A stretch of 16,285 bases of DNA. Origin: a bacterium (GTDB taxonomy: Bacteria; Ratteibacteria; UBA8468; B48-G9; JAFGKM01). A program made the translations under genes and the position numbers. Each line of letters opens with the position of its first letter. The first letter of the stretch is position 1. Below the pieces are notes generated by a model. That model saw only the letters and a list, made by a program, of their open reading frames with translations, did not search any database and had not been told where the DNA came from. The DNA lies in assembly GCA_021160565.1 (NCBI GenBank), contig JAGHCG010000253.1, positions 1 to 16,285 of the forward strand, read 5' to 3'. This document shows positions 6,063-15,842 of this stretch, piece by piece.

Positions 6063-7963
6063 AAGAGTATGCTATAATCACTTTTAAGCCAATCAATAAG
6101 AAAGTGGTGGTGAGAAAAGGGACAGACCTTCTTACAGCTATGGTGAAGGGAAATATTTTTATAACTTCCAGTTGTGAAGGAAAAGGTGTTTGTGGAAGAT
6201 GCAGAGTAAAAATATTAAAGGGTGAGTTTAAAACAGAACCGACAGGAAAAATTTCTGAAAATGATAGAAAAAACAATATTTTTCTGGCCTGTAGAACAAT
6301 AATTCTTGGCAATATAGAAGTTGAAATTTTGCCTGAGACACTCCTTACCGAAAAGGAAATAAAAGAAAAAAGATTATTTGCAAGAGGAGAAGAATTTCAT
6401 CTTGCAGAAGTTCCCCTAAAAGAAATTTATCCTTTTTCTCCTTTATCACAGAAGTATTTTCTTCGTCTATCTCTGCCATCTCTGGAAGATAATGTGAGTG
6501 ATTTTGAAAGAATATGCAGGGAATTGAAAAAATATAAAGGAGAAAAATTTGAATGTGAAACAGATTTACCTACTTTAAGAAGATTACCAGCACTTCTGAG
6601 AGGAAGTAATTGGGAAATTACTACCACTGTTGTTGAAAAACATAACAGGAAAGAAATTATTATTGTGGAGCCAAGAGATAATTCAAGGAGAAATTATGGA
6701 GTGGCTGTTGATGTCGGGACAACCACAATTGCTGCCAGTTTGATAGACCTGAGGAATGGAGAAAATTTAAAAACAGAAATTTCTTTCAATAAACAGAGCA
6801 GTTATGGAGAAGATATAATTTCAAGAATAATTTATGCTGAGAAAGGTGAAGGATTGGAAACTTTACACCATTTAGTTTGTGAAACTATTAATGAACTCAT
6901 TCAAAATCTTTCTGAAAATTGTTCTATAAATTTAAATGATATAACCTGTATTGTGTGTTCAGGAAATATGACAATGACACATCTTTTGTTGAAAATAAAT
7001 CCTTCCTTTTTGAGAAAAGAGCCGTAAGTTCCTGTTTCAAACTTCTTCCCAAGAATTAAAGCGGCTGAAGTGGGTATAAGAATTAATCCAGCAGGGATAA
7101 TGGAAGTTGTTGGTGGGGCTTATCCTTACGTAGGTGGGGATATTACGTCAGGGCTTTTAATTTCAAGAATTTATGAAAGGGAGGAGTTGAGTTTACTTAT
7201 AGATATAGGGACAAATGGTGAGATTGTTCTGGGAAATAAAGAGTGGATGGTTTGCTGTTCTGCTTCTGCTGGTCCTGCTTTTGAAGGAAGTGGAGTTAAA
7301 CATGGAATGAGAGCAGTTGCAGGTGGTATTCAGGGAGTTTGGATAAATGGAGAAAAAGTTAAGGTGGAGACAATTGATAATCAAATTCCTCTCGGGATTT
7401 GTGGTTCAGGGTATATTGATATAATTTCAGAACTTTATAAAAATGGAATTACAGATAGAAGCGGTGTTATAGTGGGTGAAAATAAAAGAGTGAGAGAAGG
7501 AGAGGAGGGTAAAGAATTTATAGTTGTTCCAAAAGAGGAAAGTGGGACAGGAGAAGATATTGTAATTACTCAGGTGGATATTGAAAATCTGATAAGAGCA
7601 AAAGCAGCAATATTTGCAGCTCTTTCCATCCTAATTAAAAAATCAGGGGTTGAGTGGGAAGATATTTCAAAAGTTTATGTAGCAGGTGGATTTGGAACAT
7701 ATCTCAATATTAAAAAAGCAATATCAATAGGTCTTCTGCCAGATTTTCCCGTTGAAAAATTTGAATTTCTGGATAATGCTTCACTTCTTGGATGTCAGGC
7801 ATATCTTTTAAGTGAGAAAGCCAGAGATATAACAAAAAAAATAGTTTCAATGTTAACTTATATTGAACTTTCAACTGAACCTGAATATATGGAAGAATAT
7901 TTAAAAGCACTATTTCTTCCACATACAGACCTCAATTTATTTCCATCTTTAAAAAATGATTAA
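6059..7963 (+). pseudogene. acsV: RACo-type reductive activator of corrinoid protein (ASKHA ATPase with [2Fe-2S] domain), interrupted by an in-frame TAA at 7025-7027
   Basis: The intact family member uses a [2Fe-2S] domain and ATP hydrolysis to re-reduce cob(II)alamin in corrinoid iron-sulfur protein. Read through, the frame is 634 codons, about the family length. Cys39, Cys45, Cys48 and Cys78 form the plant-type ferredoxin site. The ASKHA domain begins with VDVGTTTIA (Asp218) and continues after the stop with YVGGDITSG, LLIDIGTNGEIVLGN, CSASAGPAFEGSG and YVAGGFGTYLNI. Codon 323 is TAA, between RKEP and VPVSNFFPR, at a position I recall as tyrosine in homologues, so a single base change from TAT/TAC explains it. 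Both halves (6059-7027 and 7028-7963) are in the same frame, so this is a nonsense change and not a frameshift. A downstream product would have to restart at GTG 7070, which lacks a good ribosome site. Alternatives are sequencing error, true inactivation or read-through. The GTG start overlaps the previous stop; the 3' end overlaps cooC by 8 bases. The symbol is tentative. Confidence 0.8.
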
Positions 7964-8696
7964 AATAGGTATTGCTGGAAAGGGTGGAACCGGGAAAACA
8001 ACATTGAGTGCACTTATAATTCTTGTTCTTTTAAGGCATAACAAAAAACCTATTCTTGCAGTTGATGCAGACCCCAACAGTAATCTCAATGAAGTTCTTG
8101 GAATTCCAGCACCTGAAAGTCTTGTAGATATAGTTGATAGAGTAAGTAAAGAAAAAGACAGATTACCACCTGGAATGGAAAAAAGTAAATATCTTGAATT
8201 TCAGATAAGAGAAGCAATTCAGGAAGAGGAGGAGTTTGATTTACTTCTTATGGGGAAGACAGAAGGGCCAGGCTGCTACTGTTATGCCAATCATCTTTTG
8301 AGAGATTTTATGGAGAAACTTGAAAAAAATTATTCTTTTGTTGTAATGGATAATGAAGCAGGAATGGAGCACCTTTCAAGAAGAACTTCAAGAAATCTTG
8401 ATTTTCTTTTCATTACTTCTTTATGTGATAAAATTTCAATTAAAAGTGCAGAGAGGATTTACAGTATGGTGGAAAAGCTGGAATTGGAGATAAAAGAGAT
8501 TTACCTGGTTCTCAATGAGTTTGGTGGAAGAAAAATCTCTGAAAATTATAATCCTTTCCTTCCTCCTTTTTTTGTATTACCGTATGATGAAAAGATTGCA
8601 AAACTTACAGAAGAAGGGAAAGGAATTTTTTCTCTTTCCTCTGATTCAAAAGCATATAAAATTGTTGAAGAACACATTTTACCTCTCATAGAATAA
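7956..8696 (+). CDS. cooC: CooC/AcsF-type nickel-insertion ATPase
   Basis: This is a 246-residue MinD/ParA-family ATPase, the normal length for a stand-alone CooC. The deviant Walker A GKGGTGKTT is at 8-16, VDADPNSNL at about 36-44, the CxC metal/dimer site GPGCYCYAN has Cys107 and Cys109, and the switch region reads VVMDNEAGMEHLSRRTS. CooC and its relative AcsF dimerise with ATP and help deliver nickel to CO dehydrogenase or acetyl-CoA synthase. Which of the two is the client cannot be told from sequence. It is the last gene of the rightward operon; its ATG lies inside the last codons of the RACo gene. A second CooC forms the front of the divergent fusion gene, so the module has two paralogues. 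Transcription converges on rho immediately downstream. Confidence 0.88.
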   Translation: MIKIGIAGKGGTGKTTLSALIILVLLRHNKKPILAVDADPNSNLNEVLGIPAPESLVDIVDRVSKEKDRLPPGMEKSKYLEFQIREAIQEEEEFDLLLMGKTEGPGCYCYANHLLRDFMEKLEKNYSFVVMDNEAGMEHLSRRTSRNLDFLFITSLCDKISIKSAERIYSMVEKLELEIKEIYLVLNEFGGRKISENYNPFLPPFFVLPYDEKIAKLTEEGKGIFSLSSDSKAYKIVEEHILPLIE

Positions 8697-8734
8697 AAAC
8701 TCTCAAATTCATTCTCTCTCAATGCTTTCAGATG

Positions 8735-8751
8735 CCGAGGTTTAGCCTCGG
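8735..8751. terminator. GC hairpin between convergent cooC and rho, possible bidirectional terminator
   Basis: CCGAGG-TTTAG-CCTCGG forms a 6-bp GC-rich stem with a 5-base loop in the 55-base gap between the two stop codons, touching the rho TAA. It is the only strong GC stem in this AT-rich neighbourhood. Neither side has a clean run of T after the stem, so an intrinsic terminator is possible but weak. It could equally be an RNA 3'-end protector or a stray palindromic repeat. Confidence 0.45.
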
Positions 8752-10038
8752 TTAGCGAGAAAATTCTTTTGCCTGGGCTCTCAAACTCAGGAGAAGTTCT
8801 ATGTTTGATTTTGTATTTTTTATTTTCTGAATTAAAAGTTCCATTGCTTCAATTGGATTTAATGGTGCAAGTACTTTTCTCAACATCCATATAAGTTGAA
8901 GTTCCTCAGGATTTACAAGCAATTCTTCTCTTCTTGTTCCTGACCTGTTTATATCTATTGCAGGAAATATTCTTCTATCAGCAAGTTTTCTGTCAAGATT
9001 GATTTCCATGTTTCCTGTTCCTTTAAATTCTTCAAATATAACTTCATCCATTTTACTTCCAGTATCAATAAGAGCAGTTCCAATTATTGTGAGACTTCCA
9101 CCTTCTTCTATATTTCTTGCCGCTCCAAAAAATCTTTTTGGTTTATCAAGGGCTGTAGATTCAAGACCACCTGTCATTATTTTCCCACTGTGAGGAACAA
9201 GGACGTTATAAGCACGGGCAAGACGGGTAATACTGTCAAGAAGGATAACAACATCTTTTTTATGTTCAACCAGTCTTTTTGCCTTTTCAAGAGCAATTTC
9301 TGCAACCTGTGTATGTCTTTCAGGAGACTCATCAAAAGTTGCACTTATAACTTCACCCTTAACAAGTCTTCTCATTTCAGTTACTTCTTCTGGTCTTTCA
9401 GCAACAAGAAGAACTATTAGATAAACTTCAGGATTATTTGTGGCAATAGCATTTGCAATTTTCTGCAATATAACTGTTTTTCCTGCTCTTGGTGGAGAAA
9501 CAATCAATCCCCTCTGTCCTTTCCCAATAGGTGCTATTAAGTCAATTACCCTGGTGGTTATTTCATCTGGGGTTGTTTCAAGGATAAATCTTTCGTTTGG
9601 ATGAATTGGAGTAAGTTCTTCAAAAGGGATTCTTGACTGGATTTTTTCTGGAGGTTCTCCATTTACCATTTCAACTTTCAGAAGAGCAAAATATTTCTCA
9701 TTTTCTTTTGGAGGTCTGATTTGACCTGAAACAGTATCTCCAGTCTTAAGGCCAAATTTTTTGATTTGAGAGGGAGAAACATATATATCATCTGGACCTG
9801 GTAAATAGTTGTAGTTGGGACTTCTTAAAAATCCAAATCCATCCGGGAGGATTTCAAGAACTCCTTCTCCAAATAAAAGCCCATTTTTTTGAGTTTGTGC
9901 TTCCATTATTCTGTAAATTAATTCTTCTTTTCTCAACCCACTTATACCGTTTATTTTCAATTCCTTGGCTATTTTTTGAAGTTTGGGAATTGTCAATTTT
10001 CTCAGTGTTGATACATTTAACTCTTTTGCTTCTTCCAT
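8752..10038 (-). CDS. rho: Transcription termination factor Rho
   Basis: This is a full-length 428-residue hexameric RNA-dependent ATPase/translocase. The N-terminal Rho_N helices ([20 protein letters not shown]) are followed by the RNA-binding cold-shock-like domain with GFGFLRSP at 66-73. Then come Walker A SPPRAGKT at 181-188, Walker B VVILLDS (Asp268), [12 protein letters not shown], and the C-terminal [20 protein letters not shown] signature. The catalytic-glutamate motif usually reads DERPEE; here it is AERPEE (Ala213, Glu214), keeping the glutamate but not the aspartate before it. The start is supported by GGGGGG just upstream. It is the last gene of the leftward housekeeping operon and overlaps coaE by 22 bases. 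I see no leader typical of rho autoregulation, and its promoter must lie upstream in or beyond the operon. Confidence 0.97.
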   Translation of the reverse strand: MEEAKELNVSTLRKLTIPKLQKIAKELKINGISGLRKEELIYRIMEAQTQKNGLLFGEGVLEILPDGFGFLRSPNYNYLPGPDDIYVSPSQIKKFGLKTGDTVSGQIRPPKENEKYFALLKVEMVNGEPPEKIQSRIPFEELTPIHPNERFILETTPDEITTRVIDLIAPIGKGQRGLIVSPPRAGKTVILQKIANAIATNNPEVYLIVLLVAERPEEVTEMRRLVKGEVISATFDESPERHTQVAEIALEKAKRLVEHKKDVVILLDSITRLARAYNVLVPHSGKIMTGGLESTALDKPKRFFGAARNIEEGGSLTIIGTALIDTGSKMDEVIFEEFKGTGNMEINLDRKLADRRIFPAIDINRSGTRREELLVNPEELQLIWMLRKVLAPLNPIEAMELLIQKIKNTKSNIELLLSLRAQAKEFSR

Positions 10039-10673
10039 TTTCCCCCCTTATTTTTACAATGTTGTTTTTTCAGAATTTCTATTACCTTTTTTGTTTCCTC
10101 ATATGTCTGATTAAAAGTAGAAGAATTGTTGATTACGAAATCTGCTTTTTTTTCTTTGTAAGAGAGAGGGAGCTGATTTTCCCATCTTTTCTCAATTTCC
10201 TCTTCAGAAAATTTGCCCTTTAATCTTTCTTTAATAACTTTCGGGGAAGCGCTTACCACAATTATTTTATCAAAATAACTCTCGGATTTTGTTTCAAAAA
10301 GTAGAGGTATTTCAATTACAATTATACCCTTATCTATTCCTGTGTCAAGTATTCTTTTTTCTATTTCCTTAAAAACAAGAGGATGGATTAAATTTTCAAG
10401 TAAGGTTTTTTTCTCTTTATCAGAAAATATAATTTGAGCCATTTTCTTTCTGTCAAGTTTATTTCCTTTCGCTACATCTGGGCCAAGGATTTCTTTCACT
10501 TCTTCAATGATTTGAGGCATTTCCAGTAATTGATGGACTATTTCGTCACATGAAATAACAGGAATATTTTCCTTTTTAAAAATTGATGCCACCGATGTTT
10601 TACCTGAACCAAAAATTCCTGTTATTCCCACCAAGATAATATCTTTTTTGATATTCAGGTTCCCAATTCCCAT
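10017..10673 (-). CDS. coaE: Dephospho-CoA kinase
   Basis: This enzyme phosphorylates the ribose 3'-hydroxyl of dephospho-CoA with ATP, the last step of coenzyme A synthesis, in the cytoplasm. It has 218 residues, slightly longer than the usual ~200. The P-loop GIFGSGKTS lies at 19-27, followed by the family signature [31 protein letters not shown] is the typical lid/CoA-binding stretch and the C-terminal part carries the ADFVINNS motif. The first ten residues before the first strand (DIILVGITG) are an unusual extra head; no later ATG precedes the P-loop strand, so the start at 10673 stands. It overlaps ahcY by 19 bases upstream and rho by 22 bases downstream. Confidence 0.93.
   Translation of the reverse strand: MGIGNLNIKKDIILVGITGIFGSGKTSVASIFKKENIPVISCDEIVHQLLEMPQIIEEVKEILGPDVAKGNKLDRKKMAQIIFSDKEKKTLLENLIHPLVFKEIEKRILDTGIDKGIIVIEIPLLFETKSESYFDKIIVVSASPKVIKERLKGKFSEEEIEKRWENQLPLSYKEKKADFVINNSSTFNQTYEETKKVIEILKKQHCKNKGGKWKKQKS
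10042..10049 (-). promoter_or_regulatory. Ribosome binding site of rho
   Basis: On the minus strand the bases AAGGGGGG end 3 bases before the ATG at 10038, inside the coaE coding sequence. They support this ATG as the rho start. Confidence 0.55.
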
Positions 10674-11905
10674 GAAGATATATATTTTTTTTGAATTTTT
10701 GAAAGACGGTCAATTTTTATTCCCATGCTTTTCAATTTCAATTCAGCAATTTTCATATCTATTTCAGAAGGTACATTATATACATTCGGAGGGAGAGAGG
10801 GATTTTCCTTTAAGTATTTTAAGGAGAGAAACTGATTTGAAAAACTCATATCCATTACAGAAGAAGGATGACCTTCTGCACAGGCAAGGTTTAATAATCT
10901 TCCTTCACCAAGTATATATATTTTTTTTCCATCCTTCAAAGTATATTCTTCAAGCCCGTCTCTAATTTTTACTTTATTTTTTGTAATTTCTTCTATCCCC
11001 TTAATGTCAATTTCCACATTGAAATGTCCTGCATTTCCAAGAATTACTCCATCTTTCATTTTTTTTATTTCTTTCACTGTGATTACAGAAGTATTACCTG
11101 TTGAAGTTATAAAAATATCACCTAATTTTGCTGCTTCAGAAATAGGCATTACATAAAAACCATCCAGTGTTGCTTCAAGTGCTCTTAAAGGATTAACTTC
11201 TGTTATAATCACTTTCGCTCCCATTCCTGAAAACCTTCTTGCAATTCCTCTTCCACACCATCCATAACCGCAGATAACAACAGTTTTTCCTGCCAGAAGT
11301 ATATTTGTTGCTCTCAAGAATCCATCAACTGTGGACTGTCCTGTTCCATATCTGTTATCAAAGAGATATTTTGTTTTTGCATCATTTACAGCAATAACAG
11401 GAAACTTAAGTAATTTCTTTTTAGCAAGATTTCTCAATCGTATAACTCCTGTTGTGGTTTCTTCTGTTGCTCCTATAATATTTTCAGCGAATTTCTCATT
11501 TCTATGCAGAGAAGAAATTAAATCTCCGCCATCATCCACAACAAAATGGAGGTTTCTTTTCATCACATTTTTTATATTTTCATAATATTCCTCTTTACTT
11601 TCGCCTTTTTTCCCAAAAACAGATATTTTTTCTTCCTTTACCAGATAGGCAGCAACATCATCTTGAGTACTTAAAGGATTTGAAGCACAGAGAAAAACAT
11701 CTGCTCCACACTTTTTAAGAGTTATCACAAGATTTGCAGTTTCAGAAGTTATATGAAGACAGCATCCTATTTTTGTTCCTTTAAATATTTTTTCTTTTGA
11801 ATGTGTTTCTCTCAGTAGTGAAAGAACCTTCATATGCTGAAATGCCCATTTTACTTTCTTTTTTCCCTCTTTATACAGATTAATATCCTTTATTGAATAA
11901 TCCAT
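10655..11905 (-). CDS. ahcY: S-adenosylhomocysteine hydrolase (adenosylhomocysteinase), short type
   Basis: This NAD-dependent enzyme splits S-adenosylhomocysteine into adenosine and homocysteine, removing the product inhibitor of methyltransferases. At 416 residues it is the shorter archaeal/Thermotoga-like form, lacking the ~40-residue insert of many bacterial and eukaryotic enzymes. Visible motifs are NPLSTQDDVAA at 76-86, VDDGGDL at 123-129, GATEETTTGV, the catalytic VNDAKTKYLFDNRYGTGQS (Lys179, Asp183), the NAD fold GYGWCGRG at 213-220, GNAGHFNVEID, and a C-terminal segment running from YNVPSEID. It sits directly after metK, with stop and start sharing one base, which places SAM synthesis and SAH clearance under the same transcript. 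The start is fixed by a strong ribosome site. Confidence 0.96.
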   Translation of the reverse strand: MDYSIKDINLYKEGKKKVKWAFQHMKVLSLLRETHSKEKIFKGTKIGCCLHITSETANLVITLKKCGADVFLCASNPLSTQDDVAAYLVKEEKISVFGKKGESKEEYYENIKNVMKRNLHFVVDDGGDLISSLHRNEKFAENIIGATEETTTGVIRLRNLAKKKLLKFPVIAVNDAKTKYLFDNRYGTGQSTVDGFLRATNILLAGKTVVICGYGWCGRGIARRFSGMGAKVIITEVNPLRALEATLDGFYVMPISEAAKLGDIFITSTGNTSVITVKEIKKMKDGVILGNAGHFNVEIDIKGIEEITKNKVKIRDGLEEYTLKDGKKIYILGEGRLLNLACAEGHPSSVMDMSFSNQFLSLKYLKENPSLPPNVYNVPSEIDMKIAELKLKSMGIKIDRLSKIQKKYISSWELGT

Positions 11906-13050
11906 TAAGCTCCTCCTGCATTTTTAAATATTTTTACACTATCAGTTTTTTCCCATGTGAATTCCTTTTCATTCCTTCCAAAATGTCCGTAGCAGGCAGT
12001 CTTTCTATAAATTGGTCTTAAAAGTTCCAGTTTTTCTATAATACCTCTTGGAGAAAGGTCAAAATTTTCCCTGATTATTTTTACTATTTTTTCCTCAGGA
12101 ATAATTCCTGTTGAGTAGGTATTAACCATTATAGAAACAGGCTGTTTCTGGCCTATTACATAAGCAAGTTGAATTTCACACTTTTTTGCAATTCCAGAGG
12201 CAACAATGTTTTTTGCAAGATACCTTGCAAAATAAGAGGCAGACCTGTCCACTTTTGTAGGGTCTTTTCCTGAAAAACATCCACCACCATGACTTCCTAC
12301 TCCTCCATATGTATCAACAATTATTTTCCTTCCTGTAACCCCTGTGTCAGCCTGAGGACCTCCAATTGTAAAACTTCCTGTTGGATTAACAAAAATTTTC
12401 ATCTTTTTACTTCTTATCTCTTTTGGAATAACATACTCAATGACTGTTTCAATAAGGTCTTCTTTAATTTTTTTCTGTGGAATTCCTGGATTATGCTGAG
12501 CAGAGAGAACCACACTTTCTACTGTTTTTGGTGTTCCATTTTCGTAAAGAATTGTAACCTGTGATTTTCCATCCGGTCTCAAATAATCAAGAATTTTCTT
12601 TTTTCTTACTTCAGCAAGTCGTCTAACAAGTTTATGTGCTAAAATTATTGGCATTGGCATATATTCAGGTGTTTCATCAGTTGCATATCCAAACATCATT
12701 CCCTGGTCTCCTGCTCCTCCTTTGTCCACTCCTATTGCTATTTCAGGTGCCTGTTCCTGTATAGATGTTATCACAGCACTTGAATCAAAATGGAACCCAT
12801 AGGAAGGTTCTATATATCCAACTTCTTTTAACAGATTTCTCACCACACCAGGAATATCAACATAACCTGTGGTTGTAATTTCTCCTGCTACAAAAATCAG
12901 ACCTCTTGTTGTGAGTGTTTCACATGCCACTCTTCCATTTTTATCCTGTCTTAATACCTCATCAAGAATAGCATCTGAAATCTGGTCACATATTTTATCG
13001 GGATGTCCTTCAGTTACAGATTCAGATGTAAAAAGATATTTCCCATTCAC
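11905..13050 (-). CDS. metK: S-adenosylmethionine synthetase (methionine adenosyltransferase)
   Basis: This enzyme makes SAM from methionine and ATP as a cytoplasmic homotetramer or dimer. At 381 residues it is full length. Visible motifs are [19 protein letters not shown] at 9-26 (His16, Asp18), the [16 protein letters not shown] signature at 110-125, [19 protein letters not shown] and the phosphate-binding [17 protein letters not shown] loop. The start is GTG, overlapping the TGA of the upstream isomerase gene as GTGA, with a purine-rich GGGGG ribosome site upstream. Because its start is embedded in the previous gene there is no room for a SAM riboswitch, so any feedback must act at the operon's distant promoter or on the enzyme. 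Confidence 0.97.
   Translation of the reverse strand: MNGKYLFTSESVTEGHPDKICDQISDAILDEVLRQDKNGRVACETLTTRGLIFVAGEITTTGYVDIPGVVRNLLKEVGYIEPSYGFHFDSSAVITSIQEQAPEIAIGVDKGGAGDQGMMFGYATDETPEYMPMPIILAHKLVRRLAEVRKKKILDYLRPDGKSQVTILYENGTPKTVESVVLSAQHNPGIPQKKIKEDLIETVIEYVIPKEIRSKKMKIFVNPTGSFTIGGPQADTGVTGRKIIVDTYGGVGSHGGGCFSGKDPTKVDRSASYFARYLAKNIVASGIAKKCEIQLAYVIGQKQPVSIMVNTYSTGIIPEEKIVKIIRENFDLSPRGIIEKLELLRPIYRKTACYGHFGRNEKEFTWEKTDSVKIFKNAGGA
11912..11917 (-). promoter_or_regulatory. Ribosome binding site of ahcY
   Basis: A consensus AGGAGG on the minus strand lies 6 bases before the ahcY ATG at 11905, within the last codons of metK. It confirms the ahcY start and allows its translation independently of coupling. 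Confidence 0.7.
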
Positions 13051-14093
13051 TTTTTCCCCCTTTTAAGTTCTTTTTTGAGAAAATCAATTTCTTTTATTTC
13101 TGTAGGGTCAACATTATTCAAAAGCCCGAGATAATAACTTATCCAGTCTCCAAGAATTATAATGTAAATCAACTTTTCAAATAAGTTTTCTCCCTTACCT
13201 TCAATTTTCAAAATTTCAGGTTGAAGTTTGGAAATTATTCTTGATGTTATTTCCATTCTTTCTTTATTTCGAGCATATTCCAGTCCAGTGGTTATAAACA
13301 CAACGACTATATTTTTTATAAACCACTCTGGAAAATGCCAGGACATAATTTCATTGTGATTCATTTCAGGAAATACATTTATGAAAGCAAACATTTTACT
13401 GTTTTCAGCAATTTGAGTTTTCCATCTAAGAATTGCAGGATAACATGTATTATCTGAATATATTACTGGAACTTTTTTGTGAAATTTCTGGGATATTTCT
13501 ATTGCAAGATTTTCTTCTTTTTCAGGGATAAAAGAATTTACCCATTCCTCAATTTTTTCAAAGATGGAACTGGGTAATGGTCTTAAAATTCCCATTTCAG
13601 TTAAAGCTTTATAAACAGGAAAGAATAAATATCCAAAAGCACATCTTGGAGGATATCCTCCTGGAATTTTAATAAATGGGATGTTATCTTTTAAAGCAAG
13701 ATTTTCAAGTTCACCATTACTTGTAATACATAAAATTGTACATCCTCTATTTTTCCCTTCTTCGTAAGCACTCAACGTTTCTTCTGTATTTCCTGAATAA
13801 CTGGCAGCGATTAAAAGAGTTTCTCTATCTACAAAGTTGGGAAGTCCATAATCTCTGTGGACATAAAATGGGATTTTTGAATTTTTATCCACAAAAATTT
13901 TTAGTATATCTCCACCAATAGCAGACCCTCCCATTCCACAGAAAACAATTTTGCTAAAATTTCTATTTGCTGGAAGAGGAGTAGGAAGAGAATAAGCCTC
14001 TCTGCATTGTGAAGGGAAATTTTTCAATAATTCCAGCATATCTGAAAGGTCATATTTTTTTATCAATTCAAAGTCAAATTTTTCTTTTTTCAT
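13047..14093 (-). CDS. Bifunctional phosphoglucose/phosphomannose isomerase (SIS domain)
   Basis: This protein interconverts glucose-6-phosphate or mannose-6-phosphate with fructose-6-phosphate. It has 348 residues, typical of the small archaeal/bacterial PGI/PMI family and distinct from the ~450-550-residue classical Pgi. Two SIS domains are visible: [10 protein letters not shown] at 53-62 and [17 protein letters not shown] from about 97. The segment following [13 protein letters not shown] leads to [13 protein letters not shown] and the family signature [11 protein letters not shown], which contributes catalytic residues. The ATG overlaps the ptsI stop as ATGA and the TGA overlaps the metK GTG, so translation is tightly coupled on both sides. 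Its place after PTS genes fits sugar-phosphate entry into glycolysis. Confidence 0.93.
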   Translation of the reverse strand: MKKEKFDFELIKKYDLSDMLELLKNFPSQCREAYSLPTPLPANRNFSKIVFCGMGGSAIGGDILKIFVDKNSKIPFYVHRDYGLPNFVDRETLLIAASYSGNTEETLSAYEEGKNRGCTILCITSNGELENLALKDNIPFIKIPGGYPPRCAFGYLFFPVYKALTEMGILRPLPSSIFEKIEEWVNSFIPEKEENLAIEISQKFHKKVPVIYSDNTCYPAILRWKTQIAENSKMFAFINVFPEMNHNEIMSWHFPEWFIKNIVVVFITTGLEYARNKERMEITSRIISKLQPEILKIEGKGENLFEKLIYIIILGDWISYYLGLLNNVDPTEIKEIDFLKKELKRGKK

Positions 14094-15817
14094 ATTCCCT
14101 CCTGTTTTAATTTTCTCTTAAGATAGTTAAAAACTTCATTATGCGATTTAAATTCAAAAACTTTATCAGCAATTTCTGTTAGTTTCTTTTTTTCTACTTT
14201 TCTTATTTTCTCTTTCACTGCAGGGATGGCAATTGGAGCCATACTCAGTTCATCCACTCCCATTCCAATTAAAAGACATGCTATTTCTGGAATTGATGCC
14301 ATTTCTCCACAAATTCCCACCCATATTCCATTTTTCTTAGCATTTTCAATTGTAATTTTTATCAATTTTAAAACGGAAGGATGGCAGGGTTGATATAAAT
14401 GTGCTATTTTCTCATTTATTCTATCAACAGCAAGAGTGTACTGAATAAGGTCATTTGAACCTATACTGAAGAAATCCACATGTTTTGATAATTCTTCAGA
14501 AAGTAAAGCAGCAGAAGGTATTTCTATCATTATTCCGATTTCAATATCTGGATTGAATTCTTTTCCTTCTTTTTTCAGAATTTCTTTTACCTCATCAATA
14601 AATTTTTTCGCTTCAATCACTTCACTTACTGTAGAGACCATGGGAAACATAACCTTTAAATCTCCGTGATAGGCTGCTCTCAAAATTGCCTTTATTTGAG
14701 TTTCAAATATATCTTTTCTTTCAAGACAAAACCTTATTCCTCTCCACCCTAAGAAGGGGTTTAATTCTCTGGGAGCAGGAAAATGGGATATGAATTTGTC
14801 TCCTCCAATATCTATTGTTCTGATAATAACAGTTTTTCCTTCCATTTTTTCCAGTACACTCTTATAAGCGAGAAATTGCTCTTCTTCTGAAGGTAAATCC
14901 TTCCTGTTAAGATATAAGTATTCTGTTCTGAAAAGACCAATTCCATCTGCTCCATATTTTTTTACAGTGGTAACCTCTTCTGGGAATTCTATATTTGCAT
15001 GAAGAATAATTCTTTCCTTATCCTTTGTAATACTGGGGAGTTTTTTCAAAAGATTAAATTTTCTTTTCAATTTTATTTCTTCTTCTTTTTTCTTCTTGTA
15101 TTTTTCAATGAGAGAAGGAGTTGGGTTTATAATAATTATCCCTTCTGTACCATCCACTATCAAATCATTCCCGTTTTCAATTTCTTTTGTAGCAATTCTT
15201 ACACCAACAACTGCTGGAATTTCAAGGGCTCTTGCAATAATGGCAGTATGAGATGTTTTACTTCCTATGTCAGTTACAAAACCTCTCACATATCTTTTAT
15301 CAAGAGAAAGAGTTTGTGTTGGAGAAAGGTCTTCAGCAACGACTATTTCATTTTTAAATTTTTTTATTTTCCCGGAAGGAGTTCCTCTCAAATTAGAAAT
15401 TATTTTTTCAACAACATCTAAAAGGTCTCTCCTTCTATCCTTCAAAAAATCTGTTCCTTTTTTTCCGAACTCCTTCCCTATTTTCTGTATCACTTTTCTC
15501 AATGCATTTTCACAACTCACATTTTCATTTCTTATAATTTTTTCAGTTTCTTCCCGGAGAAATTTATCTCTCAAAAGAAATCTGTGGAAGGAAAAAATTT
15601 CTGCATATTCTTCTCCAGCAGTGTCCCTCAGATTTTCCTGTAATTCGGCTATTTCCTTTTCCGCTTCAATTATCGCTTCATTTAGACGATAAATTTCTTC
15701 TTCTACTTTTGATTTATCAATCATATAACCTGGGATTGTCAGAAAAGAAGTTTTCCATATCCATGCTTTTCCAAATGCTATACCCGCGGAAACTCCCAAT
15801 CCTTTGAGTTTTTTCAT
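14090..15817 (-). CDS. ptsI: Phosphoenolpyruvate-protein phosphotransferase (PTS enzyme I)
   Basis: Enzyme I takes phosphate from phosphoenolpyruvate and passes it to HPr, starting the PTS relay. From the chosen ATG it has 575 residues, full family length. The N-terminal phosphohistidine domain holds DIGSKTSHTAIIARALEIP with the active His190. The PEP-binding barrel shows GLFRTEYLYLNRKDLPSEEE, RTIDIGGDK, NPFLGWRGIR, IGSNDLIQYTLAVDR and GICGEMA with the active cysteine at about 503. The reading frame can be extended 11 codons to a TTG at 15850, but the family normally begins close to the LKGLGVSAG motif, so the ATG at 15817 is preferred. No strong ribosome site precedes either. HPr is not next to it, unlike the common ptsHI order; it must be encoded elsewhere or upstream of the window edge. 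Confidence 0.95.
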   Translation of the reverse strand: MKKLKGLGVSAGIAFGKAWIWKTSFLTIPGYMIDKSKVEEEIYRLNEAIIEAEKEIAELQENLRDTAGEEYAEIFSFHRFLLRDKFLREETEKIIRNENVSCENALRKVIQKIGKEFGKKGTDFLKDRRRDLLDVVEKIISNLRGTPSGKIKKFKNEIVVAEDLSPTQTLSLDKRYVRGFVTDIGSKTSHTAIIARALEIPAVVGVRIATKEIENGNDLIVDGTEGIIIINPTPSLIEKYKKKKEEEIKLKRKFNLLKKLPSITKDKERIILHANIEFPEEVTTVKKYGADGIGLFRTEYLYLNRKDLPSEEEQFLAYKSVLEKMEGKTVIIRTIDIGGDKFISHFPAPRELNPFLGWRGIRFCLERKDIFETQIKAILRAAYHGDLKVMFPMVSTVSEVIEAKKFIDEVKEILKKEGKEFNPDIEIGIMIEIPSAALLSEELSKHVDFFSIGSNDLIQYTLAVDRINEKIAHLYQPCHPSVLKLIKITIENAKKNGIWVGICGEMASIPEIACLLIGMGVDELSMAPIAIPAVKEKIRKVEKKKLTEIADKVFEFKSHNEVFNYLKRKLKQEGI

Positions 15818-15842
15818 TTCAGTTTTTCTGGAATTATAAGAA

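Noticed and set aside
7025..7027. Selenocysteine or pyrrolysine recoding at the RACo stop
   Set aside because: The codon is TAA; those recodings use TGA and TAG. I also see no obvious stem-loop after it.
7022..7075. Frameshift in the RACo gene
   Set aside because: The conserved sequence before and after the break is in the same frame (7070 minus 6059 is a multiple of 3), so one stop codon and no indel explains it.
13047..13120. SAM riboswitch upstream of metK
   Set aside because: The metK start overlaps the coding sequence of the upstream isomerase, leaving no leader, and no riboswitch-like paired region is visible.
14999..15692. Two ~140-residue open frames on the plus strand opposite ptsI
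   Set aside because: They mirror the strongly conserved enzyme I sequence on the other strand and have low-complexity antisense composition.
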